A stretch of DNA of 64,000 nt from Ruminococcus sp. (lineage in GTDB: Bacteria > Bacillota > Clostridia > Oscillospirales > Ruminococcaceae): positions 1 to 64,000 of the forward strand of contig JAFUXL010000004.1 in the NCBI GenBank assembly GCA_017470905.1. Direction: 5' to 3'. Made by a program: the position numbers and the translations under genes. Position 1 is the stretch's first letter; each line of letters opens with the position of its first letter. Of the stretch, positions 40,422 to 49,262 are shown one piece after another. The notes beneath the pieces were generated by a model. It had not been told where the DNA came from, made no database searches, and saw nothing but the letters and a program-made list of their open reading frames with translations.

Positions 40422-42211
40422 ACATAGAGGAATTGTTCCTCTTCCTGCGGCTGTTCTTCGGGGATATCCTCGAACTGCTGTTCATCGGGCTGAGTTTCCT
40501 CTTCGGCGGGTTCGGTAGTTTTCTGTCTCTTGGGAGCATTTGCTTTCATTTCCTTGTATTCGTCAAGCGTTAGAACTCCCTCGGAATTGTAAAACCTTGC
40601 GAAATCTGCCCTCGGAGAATATTCCTCGGAATAATTTCCCTTTGCATCGGAAATATATTCGCCGTACCACTGACCGCTGAAAAGCCATACCGTATTATCC
40701 CTGAAAGCAGTATCAACATCAGGCTGTCTGCTGCATTCGCTCATAGCTATCAGCTTATCCGCACCGACAATTTTTTGCATGGCGATGAACTGTTCATATC
40801 TACTGCCGAAATCCTCATCGGGGTCAAGGTATATATCAACGGCGGCAATATCGAATGTATTCTTTGCAACGAGAGTATTTGAACTCTGACCGTTCCAAAT
40901 CCATATCAGATTGTCAAGTCCGAAATATTCTGTATATCTGTCGTACATGAGCTGCCAGAGCCAGCTGTAGGCTTCCTCTCCGTCTGCGCCCCACCAGAAC
41001 CAGTCGCCGTAGGCTTCATGCAGCGGCCGCCAGAGTACGGGAATATCCTCCTCCTGCAATTCCTTTAAAAGCTCCGCCATGCTGTCCATATCTCTTATGA
41101 GACCGTAGCACTGTTCGGAAATCTGTCCCTCGCCGTACAGTCCTCTTATATCCTCCTGTGACATATCGGATATGTCTATATCCGTAACGGCATCGGAGAG
41201 ACTGAAATCCGTTTCTTCGGTATAAACCGAGGATTTTTTTGACGGAGACTCCCAGTACCACATAAGGCTTACAAGTCCGCCGTTTTTATACCATTCGGCG
41301 GCGGCTTTTATATCGTCCTTGCAGCCCTCAAAGCTTTCGCCCTCGTTATGGAGTGCGGAGCAGCGTATGACGGGATATTTGCCCGTAGTATGGTTTACAA
41401 GCTCCAGCTCGCTGTTTGTGCTGTCGGAAACGTACTGTGCGGAAATGATATATTCGCCGTAATTATCCGAGAAAAATTCCATAAGGTTTTTTACGCTGTC
41501 GCTTGCGTTGGAATTTACGGGAGTTTCGTCCGTGCGGTAGCTTATCTTTCCGAGGGTGGTATTGTTTGAGAATTTCAGGTAATCAAGCTTGATATTTCCC
41601 TTAGGGGTCAGTTCTATTTCAGCCTCGCCCTTGTCGAGGTATATGCCGTATATTGTTATGAGGGTAAATTTTCCGTTCTTTCGTGTTTTGAACTTGTCAA
41701 CCTCTTTTCCGTTCACGCTGACGGAGCAGGTAACAGATTTTTCTGCGGATATGCTGAACGAAAGGTCGTAATGCTGGTTTGTGGGGGCTTTTGCCGTAAA
41801 TTTTACGGACTGACTGCCATCGTCTTTAAATCCCGTGAGGTAGCCCTTTCCGCTGTAGGGATTTGAATTTTTCGGTTCGCTTGTCGGTTCTTCGGAGTTT
41901 TCGTCCTGCGGCTCTTCTTTATCTTCTCTCTTCGGGGACTCAACCTTAAGCACATCGCTGAAAACAGCCTCCTCCGCCTCATAGGTTTCGGAGGTATCCC
42001 TTACTCTTATTTCGGGATATGAAACGGGGTATTCGGGATAGGAGTCGGGGATTATATCATCGGGGCTTTCGTCCGTGGGAGCTTCCTCCGTTCCGCCGAC
42101 GGTTACTTCGGACTCCTCCGGGGACTGGTTATTTTTATCCGTACACGCTGAAAGGCAGGAAACAGAAATCACGGCAGATGCCATAACGGAAATGATTTTA
42201 TTTATATTCAT
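40418..42211 (-). CDS. GH26 beta-mannanase-like lipoprotein with CBM35-like domain
   Basis: 597-residue surface lipoprotein. The signal peptide ends in a lipobox (SCLSAC, Cys about 22), then an acidic Ser/Glu/Pro linker to about 125. A CBM35-like beta-sandwich follows (about 125-225; GKGYLTGFKDDGSQSVKF to GNIKLDYLKFSN), then GH26 (about 235-560). Acid/base Glu lies in LWRPLHEAYGDWFWWG and nucleophile Glu in AMSECSRQPD; aromatic WIWNGQ lies between. GH26 enzymes cleave beta-1,4-mannan. The minus-strand AGAAAGGA supports ATG 42211. A Glu/Gln-rich tail ends the protein. Confidence 0.88.
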   Translation of the reverse strand: MNINKIISVMASAVISVSCLSACTDKNNQSPEESEVTVGGTEEAPTDESPDDIIPDSYPEYPVSYPEIRVRDTSETYEAEEAVFSDVLKVESPKREDKEEPQDENSEEPTSEPKNSNPYSGKGYLTGFKDDGSQSVKFTAKAPTNQHYDLSFSISAEKSVTCSVSVNGKEVDKFKTRKNGKFTLITIYGIYLDKGEAEIELTPKGNIKLDYLKFSNNTTLGKISYRTDETPVNSNASDSVKNLMEFFSDNYGEYIISAQYVSDSTNSELELVNHTTGKYPVIRCSALHNEGESFEGCKDDIKAAAEWYKNGGLVSLMWYWESPSKKSSVYTEETDFSLSDAVTDIDISDMSQEDIRGLYGEGQISEQCYGLIRDMDSMAELLKELQEEDIPVLWRPLHEAYGDWFWWGADGEEAYSWLWQLMYDRYTEYFGLDNLIWIWNGQSSNTLVAKNTFDIAAVDIYLDPDEDFGSRYEQFIAMQKIVGADKLIAMSECSRQPDVDTAFRDNTVWLFSGQWYGEYISDAKGNYSEEYSPRADFARFYNSEGVLTLDEYKEMKANAPKRQKTTEPAEEETQPDEQQFEDIPEEQPQEEEQFLYV

Positions 42212-42287
42212 ATTTTTCCTTTCTTGCTGTTTTATTTTCATATCTTACGCACGCTGAGGGGATATGGTTTTACAGCTTAATGTATTT

Positions 42288-44606
42288 TCAGGGCTTTACG
42301 GTGTATGTATTTCCCTGTACCGTATTGAATACGATAACTCCGTCCTCGATATGAGAGCCGACTGTTTCGCCGTCACATATTATGCTTGCGACAGTGTTCG
42401 CCCTGAGACGGCATATCCCACCGCAGAGGGATTTAATGAGTGCGGAGGAAAGCTTTCCGTCTTTCCATTCCATATCTATCTCGAAGCAGCCCTTTGCCCT
42501 TAAACCCTTTACTCTGCCGTTTTTCCATTCATCGGGGAGTGCCGGGAGGAGATTGATTTCTCCGCAGCAGCTTTGCAGGAGAGCCTCGGCAATTGCGGCA
42601 GTTCCGCCGAGGTTGCCGTCTATCTGGAACGGGGGGTGGTTGTCGAGCATATTCGGATTTGTGGAATGCGAGAGCAGCTTTTTGATGTTTTCATAGACCA
42701 TTCTTCCGTCATAGAGCCTTGCCCACATATTCGTTATCCATGCACAGCTCCAGCCCGTATGACCGCCGCCGTGGATAAGTCTGCGCACAAGAGTAGCCCT
42801 TGCTGCGTCCGCAAGCTTGGGGGTCTGGTTCGGGGATATGAGGTCGGCAGGGTGCAGTCCGAAAAGCTGTGATATATGCCTGTGACCAATTTCCACTTCA
42901 TAGTAATCAACAGCCCACTCCTTTATCTGACCGTATTTTCCTATTTCGGGCTGGGGGAGTTTTTTAAGCATGGATTTTAGCTTTTTGACAAGTGTCTTGT
43001 CACGTTCAAGTATTTCGGCGGATTTTATGACATCATTGAAAAGCACGGTTATTATCTGGGAGTCCATTGAGGGTCCTGCACACAGACAGCCCTTTGTGCC
43101 GTTTTCCGTGAGGTAGGTATTTTCGGGGGATACGGACGGACAGGTCACAAGCTTTCCCTCTTCGTTTTCAATGAGAAATTCCGTGAAAAATTCCGCCGCC
43201 GCACGGAGTATATGATATTTGCTTTCAAGAAAATCCCTGTCGAGCGTGTATTCGTAATGTTCAAATATATGCAGTGCAAGCCACGCTCCGCCCATAGGCC
43301 ATATAGTGGCAGGAACCCATAAATCCTGCGGTGCGGTATCGCCCCATATATCCGTATTGTGATGGCAGACAAAGCCCTTTTTTATGCCGTACATCTCTTT
43401 TGCGGTGATTTTTCCGTTTTCGCATACTCTTTCGAGCAGGTCGAAAAGAGGCAGATGACATTCGGAGAGATTGCAGCTTTCGGCGCACCAGTAATTCATT
43501 TCGGTATTTATGTTTGTGGTGTATTTGCTGCCCCATGCAGGCCACATATTTTCATTCCATATTCCCTGTAAATTCATCGGCTGAGTACCGGGACGGCTTG
43601 CAGAAATCATAAGATAACGTCCGAAATTGAAATAAAGCTCGATAAGCTTGTTGTCGTGAATAAGCCTTTCGCAGTCGGTGCTGTCCATTTCGTCACCACG
43701 CAGACGGGTAATTCTCTCATCGGTAGTCATGAGATGTATGTCAGCCTCGCTGTTGTCCTCAAGGTTAAGCTCAACCCTTTCAAAAAGGTCGGTGTAGTCG
43801 CTGACATGGCGGCAGAACAATTCATTCCATTCGCATTCGAGAGCCATTTCCGCATCTGTCTTTGCAGACTGTTCGTAATTATTCGTATAAAAGCTTGTCC
43901 GTGCGGATAATACTATCATTACTTCATCAGCATTTTTAACGGATATTTTATTTCCGAGCGTGCGTATACTTCCGCCGCTTGCGGATGCTCCCACAACAGC
44001 CGCAAAGAAAATTCCGTCCCTGCTGCCCGTACCGCCCGTATACATTATCATATTCTTACCGCATGGGCGGTTGTCGTCATAATAGTCGTCTCTGCCGTCA
44101 ATCGAACAGTCAAGGCTTATCATGGAGGATTTTTCGCATGATATTCTTATGACCATTACTTCATCGGGGGCTGATACGAATACCTCTCTTTTAAATTCAA
44201 TGCCGTTGACCTTGAATAAAACATCGGAAACGGCATTTTCTATATCGAGAGAGCGTGAATATTCCCTTGCCTTTCCGTCAAGCTCCATATGTATATTAAG
44301 ATTTCCGAGGGGCATATAGTGGCGCATATTCGGAGTTACACCCTGTAATTTTTCAAAGGCGATTTTTTCAGCCTGCGGTATATCACCCTCTGATATAAGC
44401 CTGCGGACTTCCTCAAGACCCTCCTGTGCATCGGGATTTATGCGGTGGCGGAGACCTCCCGACCATATTGAGTCCTCGTTAAGCTTTATAACCTCATCGA
44501 CAGGATTTCCGAATATCATGCCGCCTATTCTTCCGTTGCCGACAGGCAATGCCCAGTCAAAATTTTCTGCCGGGCTGTTGTATTTCAATAAAGTTTCCGT
44601 AGCCAT
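42288..44606 (-). CDS. GH95 alpha-L-fucosidase (or alpha-L-galactosidase)
   Basis: 772-residue GH95 inverting enzyme. N-terminal beta domain begins [18 protein letters not shown]. In the (alpha/alpha)6 barrel the catalytic residues of the characterised bifidobacterial enzyme can be placed: Asn pair in [10 protein letters not shown], Glu in [10 protein letters not shown] and Asp in [14 protein letters not shown]. No signal peptide, so it acts in the cytoplasm on imported oligosaccharides. A propanediol oxidoreductase (fucO) lies just upstream on the same strand, in keeping with fucose use. GH95 can also act on L-galactose, so the exact sugar is open. TAGGAG precedes the ATG. Confidence 0.9.
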   Translation of the reverse strand: MATETLLKYNSPAENFDWALPVGNGRIGGMIFGNPVDEVIKLNEDSIWSGGLRHRINPDAQEGLEEVRRLISEGDIPQAEKIAFEKLQGVTPNMRHYMPLGNLNIHMELDGKAREYSRSLDIENAVSDVLFKVNGIEFKREVFVSAPDEVMVIRISCEKSSMISLDCSIDGRDDYYDDNRPCGKNMIMYTGGTGSRDGIFFAAVVGASASGGSIRTLGNKISVKNADEVMIVLSARTSFYTNNYEQSAKTDAEMALECEWNELFCRHVSDYTDLFERVELNLEDNSEADIHLMTTDERITRLRGDEMDSTDCERLIHDNKLIELYFNFGRYLMISASRPGTQPMNLQGIWNENMWPAWGSKYTTNINTEMNYWCAESCNLSECHLPLFDLLERVCENGKITAKEMYGIKKGFVCHHNTDIWGDTAPQDLWVPATIWPMGGAWLALHIFEHYEYTLDRDFLESKYHILRAAAEFFTEFLIENEEGKLVTCPSVSPENTYLTENGTKGCLCAGPSMDSQIITVLFNDVIKSAEILERDKTLVKKLKSMLKKLPQPEIGKYGQIKEWAVDYYEVEIGHRHISQLFGLHPADLISPNQTPKLADAARATLVRRLIHGGGHTGWSCAWITNMWARLYDGRMVYENIKKLLSHSTNPNMLDNHPPFQIDGNLGGTAAIAEALLQSCCGEINLLPALPDEWKNGRVKGLRAKGCFEIDMEWKDGKLSSALIKSLCGGICRLRANTVASIICDGETVGSHIEDGVIVFNTVQGNTYTVKP

Positions 44607-44637
44607 AAACTTACTCCTACATTCCGAATTTTATTAT

Positions 44638-44667
44638 ATTATATCACGAAAATAAAATATTTGCAAA
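44638..44667 (-). promoter_or_regulatory. Promoter of the GH95 gene
   Basis: On the minus strand TTTGCA, 18-bp spacer, TATAAT with a TGA extended -10, about 32 bp before the start codon. Confidence 0.6.
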
Positions 44668-44768
44668 TTTCCTTTGACTTTTCCCTGCAATTCTTCATAA
44701 ATCATAAACTATGATTGAGCAAATTTGAAATTTTTTGTGATAACATACAAAAAAATATAATGAAAACA

Positions 44769-44850
44769 ATGTTCCCACCCTGCGGCGGAGGGGGAATAAA
44801 GACAAAATTATAGAATTATCTTAATTTCCGCCCACGCAGGCGGGGACAAA
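44769..44850. repeat. Degenerate GC-hairpin repeats
   Basis: Two imperfect hairpins (TTCCCACCCTGCGGCGGAGG at about 44772 and CCGCCCACGCAGGCGGGG at about 44828) separated by AATAAAGACAAAATTATAG. This resembles the unit at 36531. Confidence 0.5.
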
Positions 44851-44856
44851 TAACAA

Positions 44857-44883
44857 AAAAGCTGCCCTTTCGGACAGCTTTCC
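44857..44883 (-). terminator. Terminator of fucO
   Basis: On the minus strand AAAGCTGTCC-GAAA-GGGCAGCTTT followed by TTTTG. Confidence 0.8.
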
Positions 44884-44898
44884 TGTTGGTAAAGGTAA

Positions 44899-46047
44899 TC
44901 AAAGGAGTGAACGATAAAGCCCGGCTATTTCCTCAACAGAGGTATCTTTCGGGTTTCCTGGGCGGCACGCATCTGCATAAGCCGACTCAGAAAGGAACTG
45001 TATATCTTCCTCCTTGACGATTTCTTTGAGATTTTCGGGTATGCCGACATCTGCGGCAAGCTTTCTGACTGCATCAACTGCGGCTTTTCTGTATTCCTCC
45101 ACGGACATATTTTCCGTATTTTCAACGCCCATTGCGGCAGCGATATATTTATATTTGTCTCCCGTTGCCTCGGCATTGTATTCCATTACAGTCGGGAGGA
45201 TTATGGCATTTGCAATTCCGTGGGGAGTATCGTAAAGCGCACCGAGGGGGTGAGCCATTGAATGAACAATGCCAAGTCCCACGTTTGAAAATCCCATTCC
45301 TGCGATATACTGACCGAGAGCCATGCCCTCTCTGCCCTCGGGAGTGTTCTCGACCGCACCCCTTAACGACTTCGAGATTATCTCGATAGCTTTAAGGTGG
45401 AACATATCCGTCATTTCCCATGCGGCTTTTGTGGTGAAGCCCTCAATCGCATGAGTGAGAGCGTCCATGCCCGTAGCGGCTGTAAGACCCTTCGGCATTG
45501 TACTCATCATATCGGGGTCGATGAATGCGACTATCGGAATATCATGCGTATCAACGCAGACCATTTTGCGGTTTTTCTCCTCATCGGTTATGACATAGTT
45601 TATGGTTACCTCTGCGGCTGTGCCTGCCGTTGTCGGAACTGCAAGTATCGGTACGCAGGGATTTTTAGTCGGTGCAACACCCTCCAGCGAGCGCACGTCA
45701 GAAAATTCGGGGTTTGTGATTATTATACCGATTGCCTTGGCCGTATCCATTGAAGAACCGCCGCCGACTGCGATAATATAGTCCGCACCCGATTTTTTGA
45801 AAGCTTCAACACCCGTCTGTACATTTGCGATAGTCGGGTTGGGCTTTATCTCGGAATATATTTCATATTCAAGATTTTCGCTGTCAAGTATGTCGGTAAC
45901 TTTCTTTGTTACGCCGAATTTGAGCAAATCGGGGTCTGAGCAGAGAAAAGCCTTTTTAAAGCCTCTGCCCTTTACTTCTGTGACGATTTCGGCAGCTGCG
46001 CCTGCGCCGTGGTATGAAATGCCGTTCAATACAATTCTCTGGGTCAT
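44899..46047 (-). CDS. fucO: Lactaldehyde reductase / 1,2-propanediol oxidoreductase
   Basis: 382-residue iron-containing (type III) alcohol dehydrogenase, close in length and sequence to E. coli FucO. Shared blocks are IAVGGGSSMDTAKAIGII, NPEFSDVRSLEG, PTTAGTAAEVTINYVITDEE and DTHDIPIVAFIDPDMM. Fe ligands are expected at Asp in CVDTHDIP-region, His in DALTHAIEGF, HSMAHPLGA and DTPHGIANA. It reduces L-lactaldehyde, the product of fucose or rhamnose breakdown, to propanediol. AAGGAGG fixes ATG 46047. It stands next to the GH95 fucosidase gene. Confidence 0.92.
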   Translation of the reverse strand: MTQRIVLNGISYHGAGAAAEIVTEVKGRGFKKAFLCSDPDLLKFGVTKKVTDILDSENLEYEIYSEIKPNPTIANVQTGVEAFKKSGADYIIAVGGGSSMDTAKAIGIIITNPEFSDVRSLEGVAPTKNPCVPILAVPTTAGTAAEVTINYVITDEEKNRKMVCVDTHDIPIVAFIDPDMMSTMPKGLTAATGMDALTHAIEGFTTKAAWEMTDMFHLKAIEIISKSLRGAVENTPEGREGMALGQYIAGMGFSNVGLGIVHSMAHPLGALYDTPHGIANAIILPTVMEYNAEATGDKYKYIAAAMGVENTENMSVEEYRKAAVDAVRKLAADVGIPENLKEIVKEEDIQFLSESAYADACRPGNPKDTSVEEIAGLYRSLL

Positions 46048-46130
46048 AGGAAAAATCCTCCTTGTATTTAAATTTTTATTCTTTATTTCCTCCGCATGAC
46101 ACGGAGGGAATTTATTGTACATGATTGATT

Positions 46131-48170
46131 TTATTCTGCTTTCAGCGGAAGGTCGCCAACTTTATATATTCCTGCATCGACTTTCTGAATGACTGCCGCA
46201 TCCTTGCCCGTAACTCCGGGGTTTCCGTCAATATCCGCATTTATGAGAGCCTTGTCCGAAAGTTCATATTTTTCGCCGTTTGCCAGATACTGAAGTATTC
46301 TTACCGCATCTGAAATGGTTACTTTATCGTCAAGGTTTGCATCTCCGTAAGTAATTTCCTTTTCGGTTGTTAATTCTGTCGTTGTGGTTGTCTCGGTTGT
46401 GGTAGTGGTTTCCTCAATTGGTGTAAGAGGAACTGCTTCCTGCCATACGCCGCCTGCTTCAAGGACTATTCCTGCTCCGGCAGCATTGCACTCATATTCT
46501 GCGGGCAGATTATTGATAACGATACGATATGGAGTATCTTCTCTGTTTGGAGAGACCTCTATCTCATAGGGTTCATTCGTACTTGTCCATTCAGCAATCG
46601 TTTTTTCAGGGTCAGTTATCATCACAAGACTTGCCTCTACTCCGCTTACATTTTCGCCTGTTTTTATGTCGTTAAATGTGACATATATGGTTGCTGTGTT
46701 CTTTGCAGGTGTTTCGCCGTTTGCAACAGCGATTTCCTCGGGGTAAACGGTAACTTCACCGCCTATTTCCGCAACAACGCTGCCCGTGCCGAAATAGCTG
46801 TAAAGTCCTGCCGCAGCTCCGACAAGTCCTACCTGATAATCGAGGGCAACCTCGTTTGAAGTAGCGTCCTTTGCATCGAGTTTTCTGAATGTTGAGAAAT
46901 CCTCGCTTGTGGGACCTCCGCAGAGTGCGCCGTAGAGTGTATGACTTCCCTCAACGCTTGCATAGTCGCCGTTCCAGCTGTTCCACTGCGACCATGAGTC
47001 ATCGACATAAAGTGCCGATGCCGCACGGTGATGCGGAGATGTTGCGGAAACGTCATTATAGCCGACTACGAGGCATACGTTTGCGTTGTTGTCGCCGAGT
47101 ATCATGTTCATCTGTTTCTGACACCATTCGGAGAAATCAGCACCCGACTCGTCCTTATGCTTGGTTACTGCCATAGCGCAGGTCTGCATGAGGGTATTGT
47201 GCCTTGCACTTCCCCATGAATTCATGACATAGAATTTATTCTGATTTGAATTTACAACGCTCTGTATGTAATTTACGGGAGCAGTCCAGTTTCCTGTTAT
47301 TTCGGCATTGATTATAGCTGCGCCGAGCCATACGCCGCCGTAGTAATAATCGTTTACCCAGTCATTTGTGCCGCTTGTATCCTTGCTGTTTGCATCGAGA
47401 TAGGGCTGCTCGCCTGTTGCAATGTAGAGCCAGCCTGCCGCCCATGCTATATCGTCCTCAACGCTCTTGTCGGAATATGTCATCTGGTCATAGGTCATTT
47501 TGCGGTTTTTAGCGGCGAAATCGTAGAGAGCCTTTGCATACTGCAAATCCTCTTCATTGCCGAAGTTTATATAATTCTGGGCGAGTGCGGCGGCATACTG
47601 TGCGGCAACATCGCTTGCGCCGTCGGTTGTGGAATATATTTCGCTGTCGTCTCTTTCGCCCATGAGTTCGGGCGCACGCCATTTGCCGTGGTCTTTTCCG
47701 TCGTCGCCCATTTCATAGATGAATTTTGTAACATTTCCGTTTCCGTCAAGGGTTGTGCAGTTTCTCATGTATCTTGCAAATTCATCTGTTATGTCTTTAA
47801 GATGTGCGGTCGTTCCTGTTTTGTCGAAATCCTCTTTGTATTCATAGTACATCCAGCCGAGGGTTGAGGCTGTGAAGCCCTCCGTAAGACCGCAGATAAT
47901 TCCGTCACCGGCATCGTGGAAGCCGCCCATATCGTTATGACCCGTGTGGCAGTCGTCACGCCATGAAAAATGGGTTTTACTTCCCGTACCCTCTCCGCAG
48001 TAGTTTGCATCGTAGAAATAGAGCGAATACTGCAAAAGCTTTGCGTAGTTGTCAAGCTCCAAATCGGCTGCATTTGCTGTAAATGCCGAGCCTGCGACAG
48101 ATGTAACTCCCATTACTGCCGAAGCCGCAAGGGCTGTGAGCTTTTTTGTCAATTTTCCTTTCATCTTCAT
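46131..48170 (-). CDS. GH9 endoglucanase with C-terminal dockerin
   Basis: 679-residue secreted cellulase. Signal peptide about 1-34 (GSAFTANAAD). The GH9 (alpha/alpha)6 domain spans about 38-455: base Asp in GGFHDAGDG, substrate-site SPHHRAAS and acid Glu in TSNEVALDYQVGL. An Ig-like domain (about 485-590) and a Thr-rich linker follow, then a type-I dockerin (about 605-679) with GDANLDDKVTISDAVRILQY and NADIDGNPGVTGKDAAVIQ. The dockerin directs it to a cohesin scaffold. AGAGGA lies 10 nt before ATG 48170; ATGs further upstream precede that ribosome site. Confidence 0.93.
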   Translation of the reverse strand: MKMKGKLTKKLTALAASAVMGVTSVAGSAFTANAADLELDNYAKLLQYSLYFYDANYCGEGTGSKTHFSWRDDCHTGHNDMGGFHDAGDGIICGLTEGFTASTLGWMYYEYKEDFDKTGTTAHLKDITDEFARYMRNCTTLDGNGNVTKFIYEMGDDGKDHGKWRAPELMGERDDSEIYSTTDGASDVAAQYAAALAQNYINFGNEEDLQYAKALYDFAAKNRKMTYDQMTYSDKSVEDDIAWAAGWLYIATGEQPYLDANSKDTSGTNDWVNDYYYGGVWLGAAIINAEITGNWTAPVNYIQSVVNSNQNKFYVMNSWGSARHNTLMQTCAMAVTKHKDESGADFSEWCQKQMNMILGDNNANVCLVVGYNDVSATSPHHRAASALYVDDSWSQWNSWNGDYASVEGSHTLYGALCGGPTSEDFSTFRKLDAKDATSNEVALDYQVGLVGAAAGLYSYFGTGSVVAEIGGEVTVYPEEIAVANGETPAKNTATIYVTFNDIKTGENVSGVEASLVMITDPEKTIAEWTSTNEPYEIEVSPNREDTPYRIVINNLPAEYECNAAGAGIVLEAGGVWQEAVPLTPIEETTTTTETTTTTELTTEKEITYGDANLDDKVTISDAVRILQYLANGEKYELSDKALINADIDGNPGVTGKDAAVIQKVDAGIYKVGDLPLKAE

Positions 48171-48338
48171 AAAGACCATTCCTCTCATAAATTACCGTCA
48201 AGTGCCGAACGGTTCGTATATTATAATTATAACACAATTTTTGAGCATTTTGTTAATAAATTGTGTACAAATATAAAACGGGATATTTTTTGTAGGTTAT
48301 CACAAAAAAGTGTGTGATATATTGTTATTTATCACTAA

Positions 48339-48365
48339 TTAGCACTCTCGCACAGAGAGTGCTAA
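48339..48365. promoter_or_regulatory. CIRCE operator (HrcA binding site)
   Basis: TTAGCACTC-N9-GAGTGCTAA, perfect inverted repeat identical to the CIRCE consensus. HrcA repression of the downstream hsp20 gene is expected. It lies 284 bp before that start codon, farther than usual. Confidence 0.95.
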
Positions 48366-48452
48366 TTTTTCATTTTTCTTTCACATTTTTTTGATATTCC
48401 GAACATAATAGGGCAATATAATATAGACAATGAAACGAAAGGAATGGTTCCA

Positions 48453-48482
48453 ATGGAAATCGGAGAGAATTTCAGATGTTAA
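48453..48482 (+). other. Possible nine-codon upstream ORF in the hsp20 leader
   Basis: AAAGGA precedes ATG 48453, reading MEIGENFRC and stop. Weak: it is short and could be chance. Confidence 0.25.
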
Positions 48483-48519
48483 AAAACCAATCAATGAGAA
48501 TGAATGAAACAGGGGGTTT

Positions 48520-48636
48520 GGGGGATAAAGCCGCCTCTTGACCTGAGAGTGAACGGAGCTTTGCGGAGTGAACGAAAGGTCAAGGCTCAAAAGGCGGCTC
48601 CCCCAATTCAAAAATTCAAAATTGACGATTTTAAAC
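48520..48636 (+). repeat. Leader hairpin element, copy F
   Basis: Outer stem GGGGGA-TAAA-GCCGCC (48520-48535) pairs with GGCGGCTCCCCC (48593-48604). Inner stem CTTGACCT (48537-48544) pairs with AGGTCAAG (48577-48584), compensated relative to copies B and C, around a 32-nt loop starting GAGAGTGAAC. Tail GACGATTTTAAAC precedes GGAGGT of hsp20. Confidence 0.85.
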
Positions 48637-48649
48637 GGAGGTATGAATT

Positions 48650-49072
48650 ATGTATGGACTTACACCCTTTGGAAGAAACGGCTATGACCTTTTCGATATG
48701 TTTGACAACTTTGACAGGGATTTCTTTCCCCGTCATCCCGCAGGAAACTGCCGCACAGATATAAAGGACGAGGGCGATAAATATGTCCTTGAGTCCGAAC
48801 TCCCCGGCTTTGAAAAGGAGGACATCTCCCTCGATATAAACGGCTCTTATCTCGTAATATCGGCACAGCACAAGACCGAGGACGAAAAGAAGGACGACAG
48901 CGGAAAATATATCCGCAGAGAGCGCACATTCGGCTCTTACAAGAGAAGCTTCGGCATTTCCGGCATAGATACCGAAAATATTTCAGCCGAATACAAGAAC
49001 GGCATACTCATTGTCGATATGCCCAAGAAAAAACGTGAAGAACCCGAAACGAGAAAGCTTGAAATCAAATAA
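48650..49072 (+). CDS. Small heat shock protein, Hsp20/alpha-crystallin family
   Basis: 140-residue chaperone that holds unfolding proteins. N-terminal arm with Phe/Asp-rich NGYDLFDMFDNFDRDFFPR (about 10-28). Alpha-crystallin domain (about 36-130) with the hallmark LESELPGFEKEDISLDINGS and the strand AEYKNGILIVDMPKKK. GGAGGT lies 7 nt before ATG 48650. Upstream are CIRCE and leader hairpin copy F, so control by HrcA is very likely. Confidence 0.93.
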   Translation: MYGLTPFGRNGYDLFDMFDNFDRDFFPRHPAGNCRTDIKDEGDKYVLESELPGFEKEDISLDINGSYLVISAQHKTEDEKKDDSGKYIRRERTFGSYKRSFGISGIDTENISAEYKNGILIVDMPKKKREEPETRKLEIK

Positions 49073-49118
49073 TAATCTCCCTCCGCACCCTGCGTGGGAG
49101 ATGCATAATACTACCTGT

Positions 49119-49145
49119 GGGACTGCCTGTGCAGTCCCTTTTTTT
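49119..49145 (+). terminator. Rho-independent terminator of hsp20
   Basis: GGGACTGC-CTGT-GCAGTCCC, perfect 8-bp stem, then seven T. Confidence 0.9.
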
Positions 49146-49161
49146 AGACACAAAAAAGCAC

Positions 49162-49190
49162 TTGACATAAGCTGTGAAAAGTTATATAAT
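49162..49190 (+). promoter_or_regulatory. Promoter of ppk1
   Basis: TTGACA (49162-49167), 17-bp spacer, TATAAT (49185-49190). Confidence 0.9.
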
Positions 49191-49262
49191 TGATGTATAA
49201 AATGTTGGTTTTTGTAATAATGTGAATTATAATTTCGCCTCATGGCAGATTGGAGTTATATT

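Noticed and set aside
46331..46420. Possible microsatellite-like Thr codon run in the GH9 gene
   Set aside because: It is the normal Thr-rich linker before the dockerin, written with ACA/ACC codons.
48391..48422. TTGATA and TATAAT as hsp20 promoter downstream of CIRCE
   Set aside because: The spacer is 20 bp, too long for a convincing promoter; the true start could not be set from sequence.
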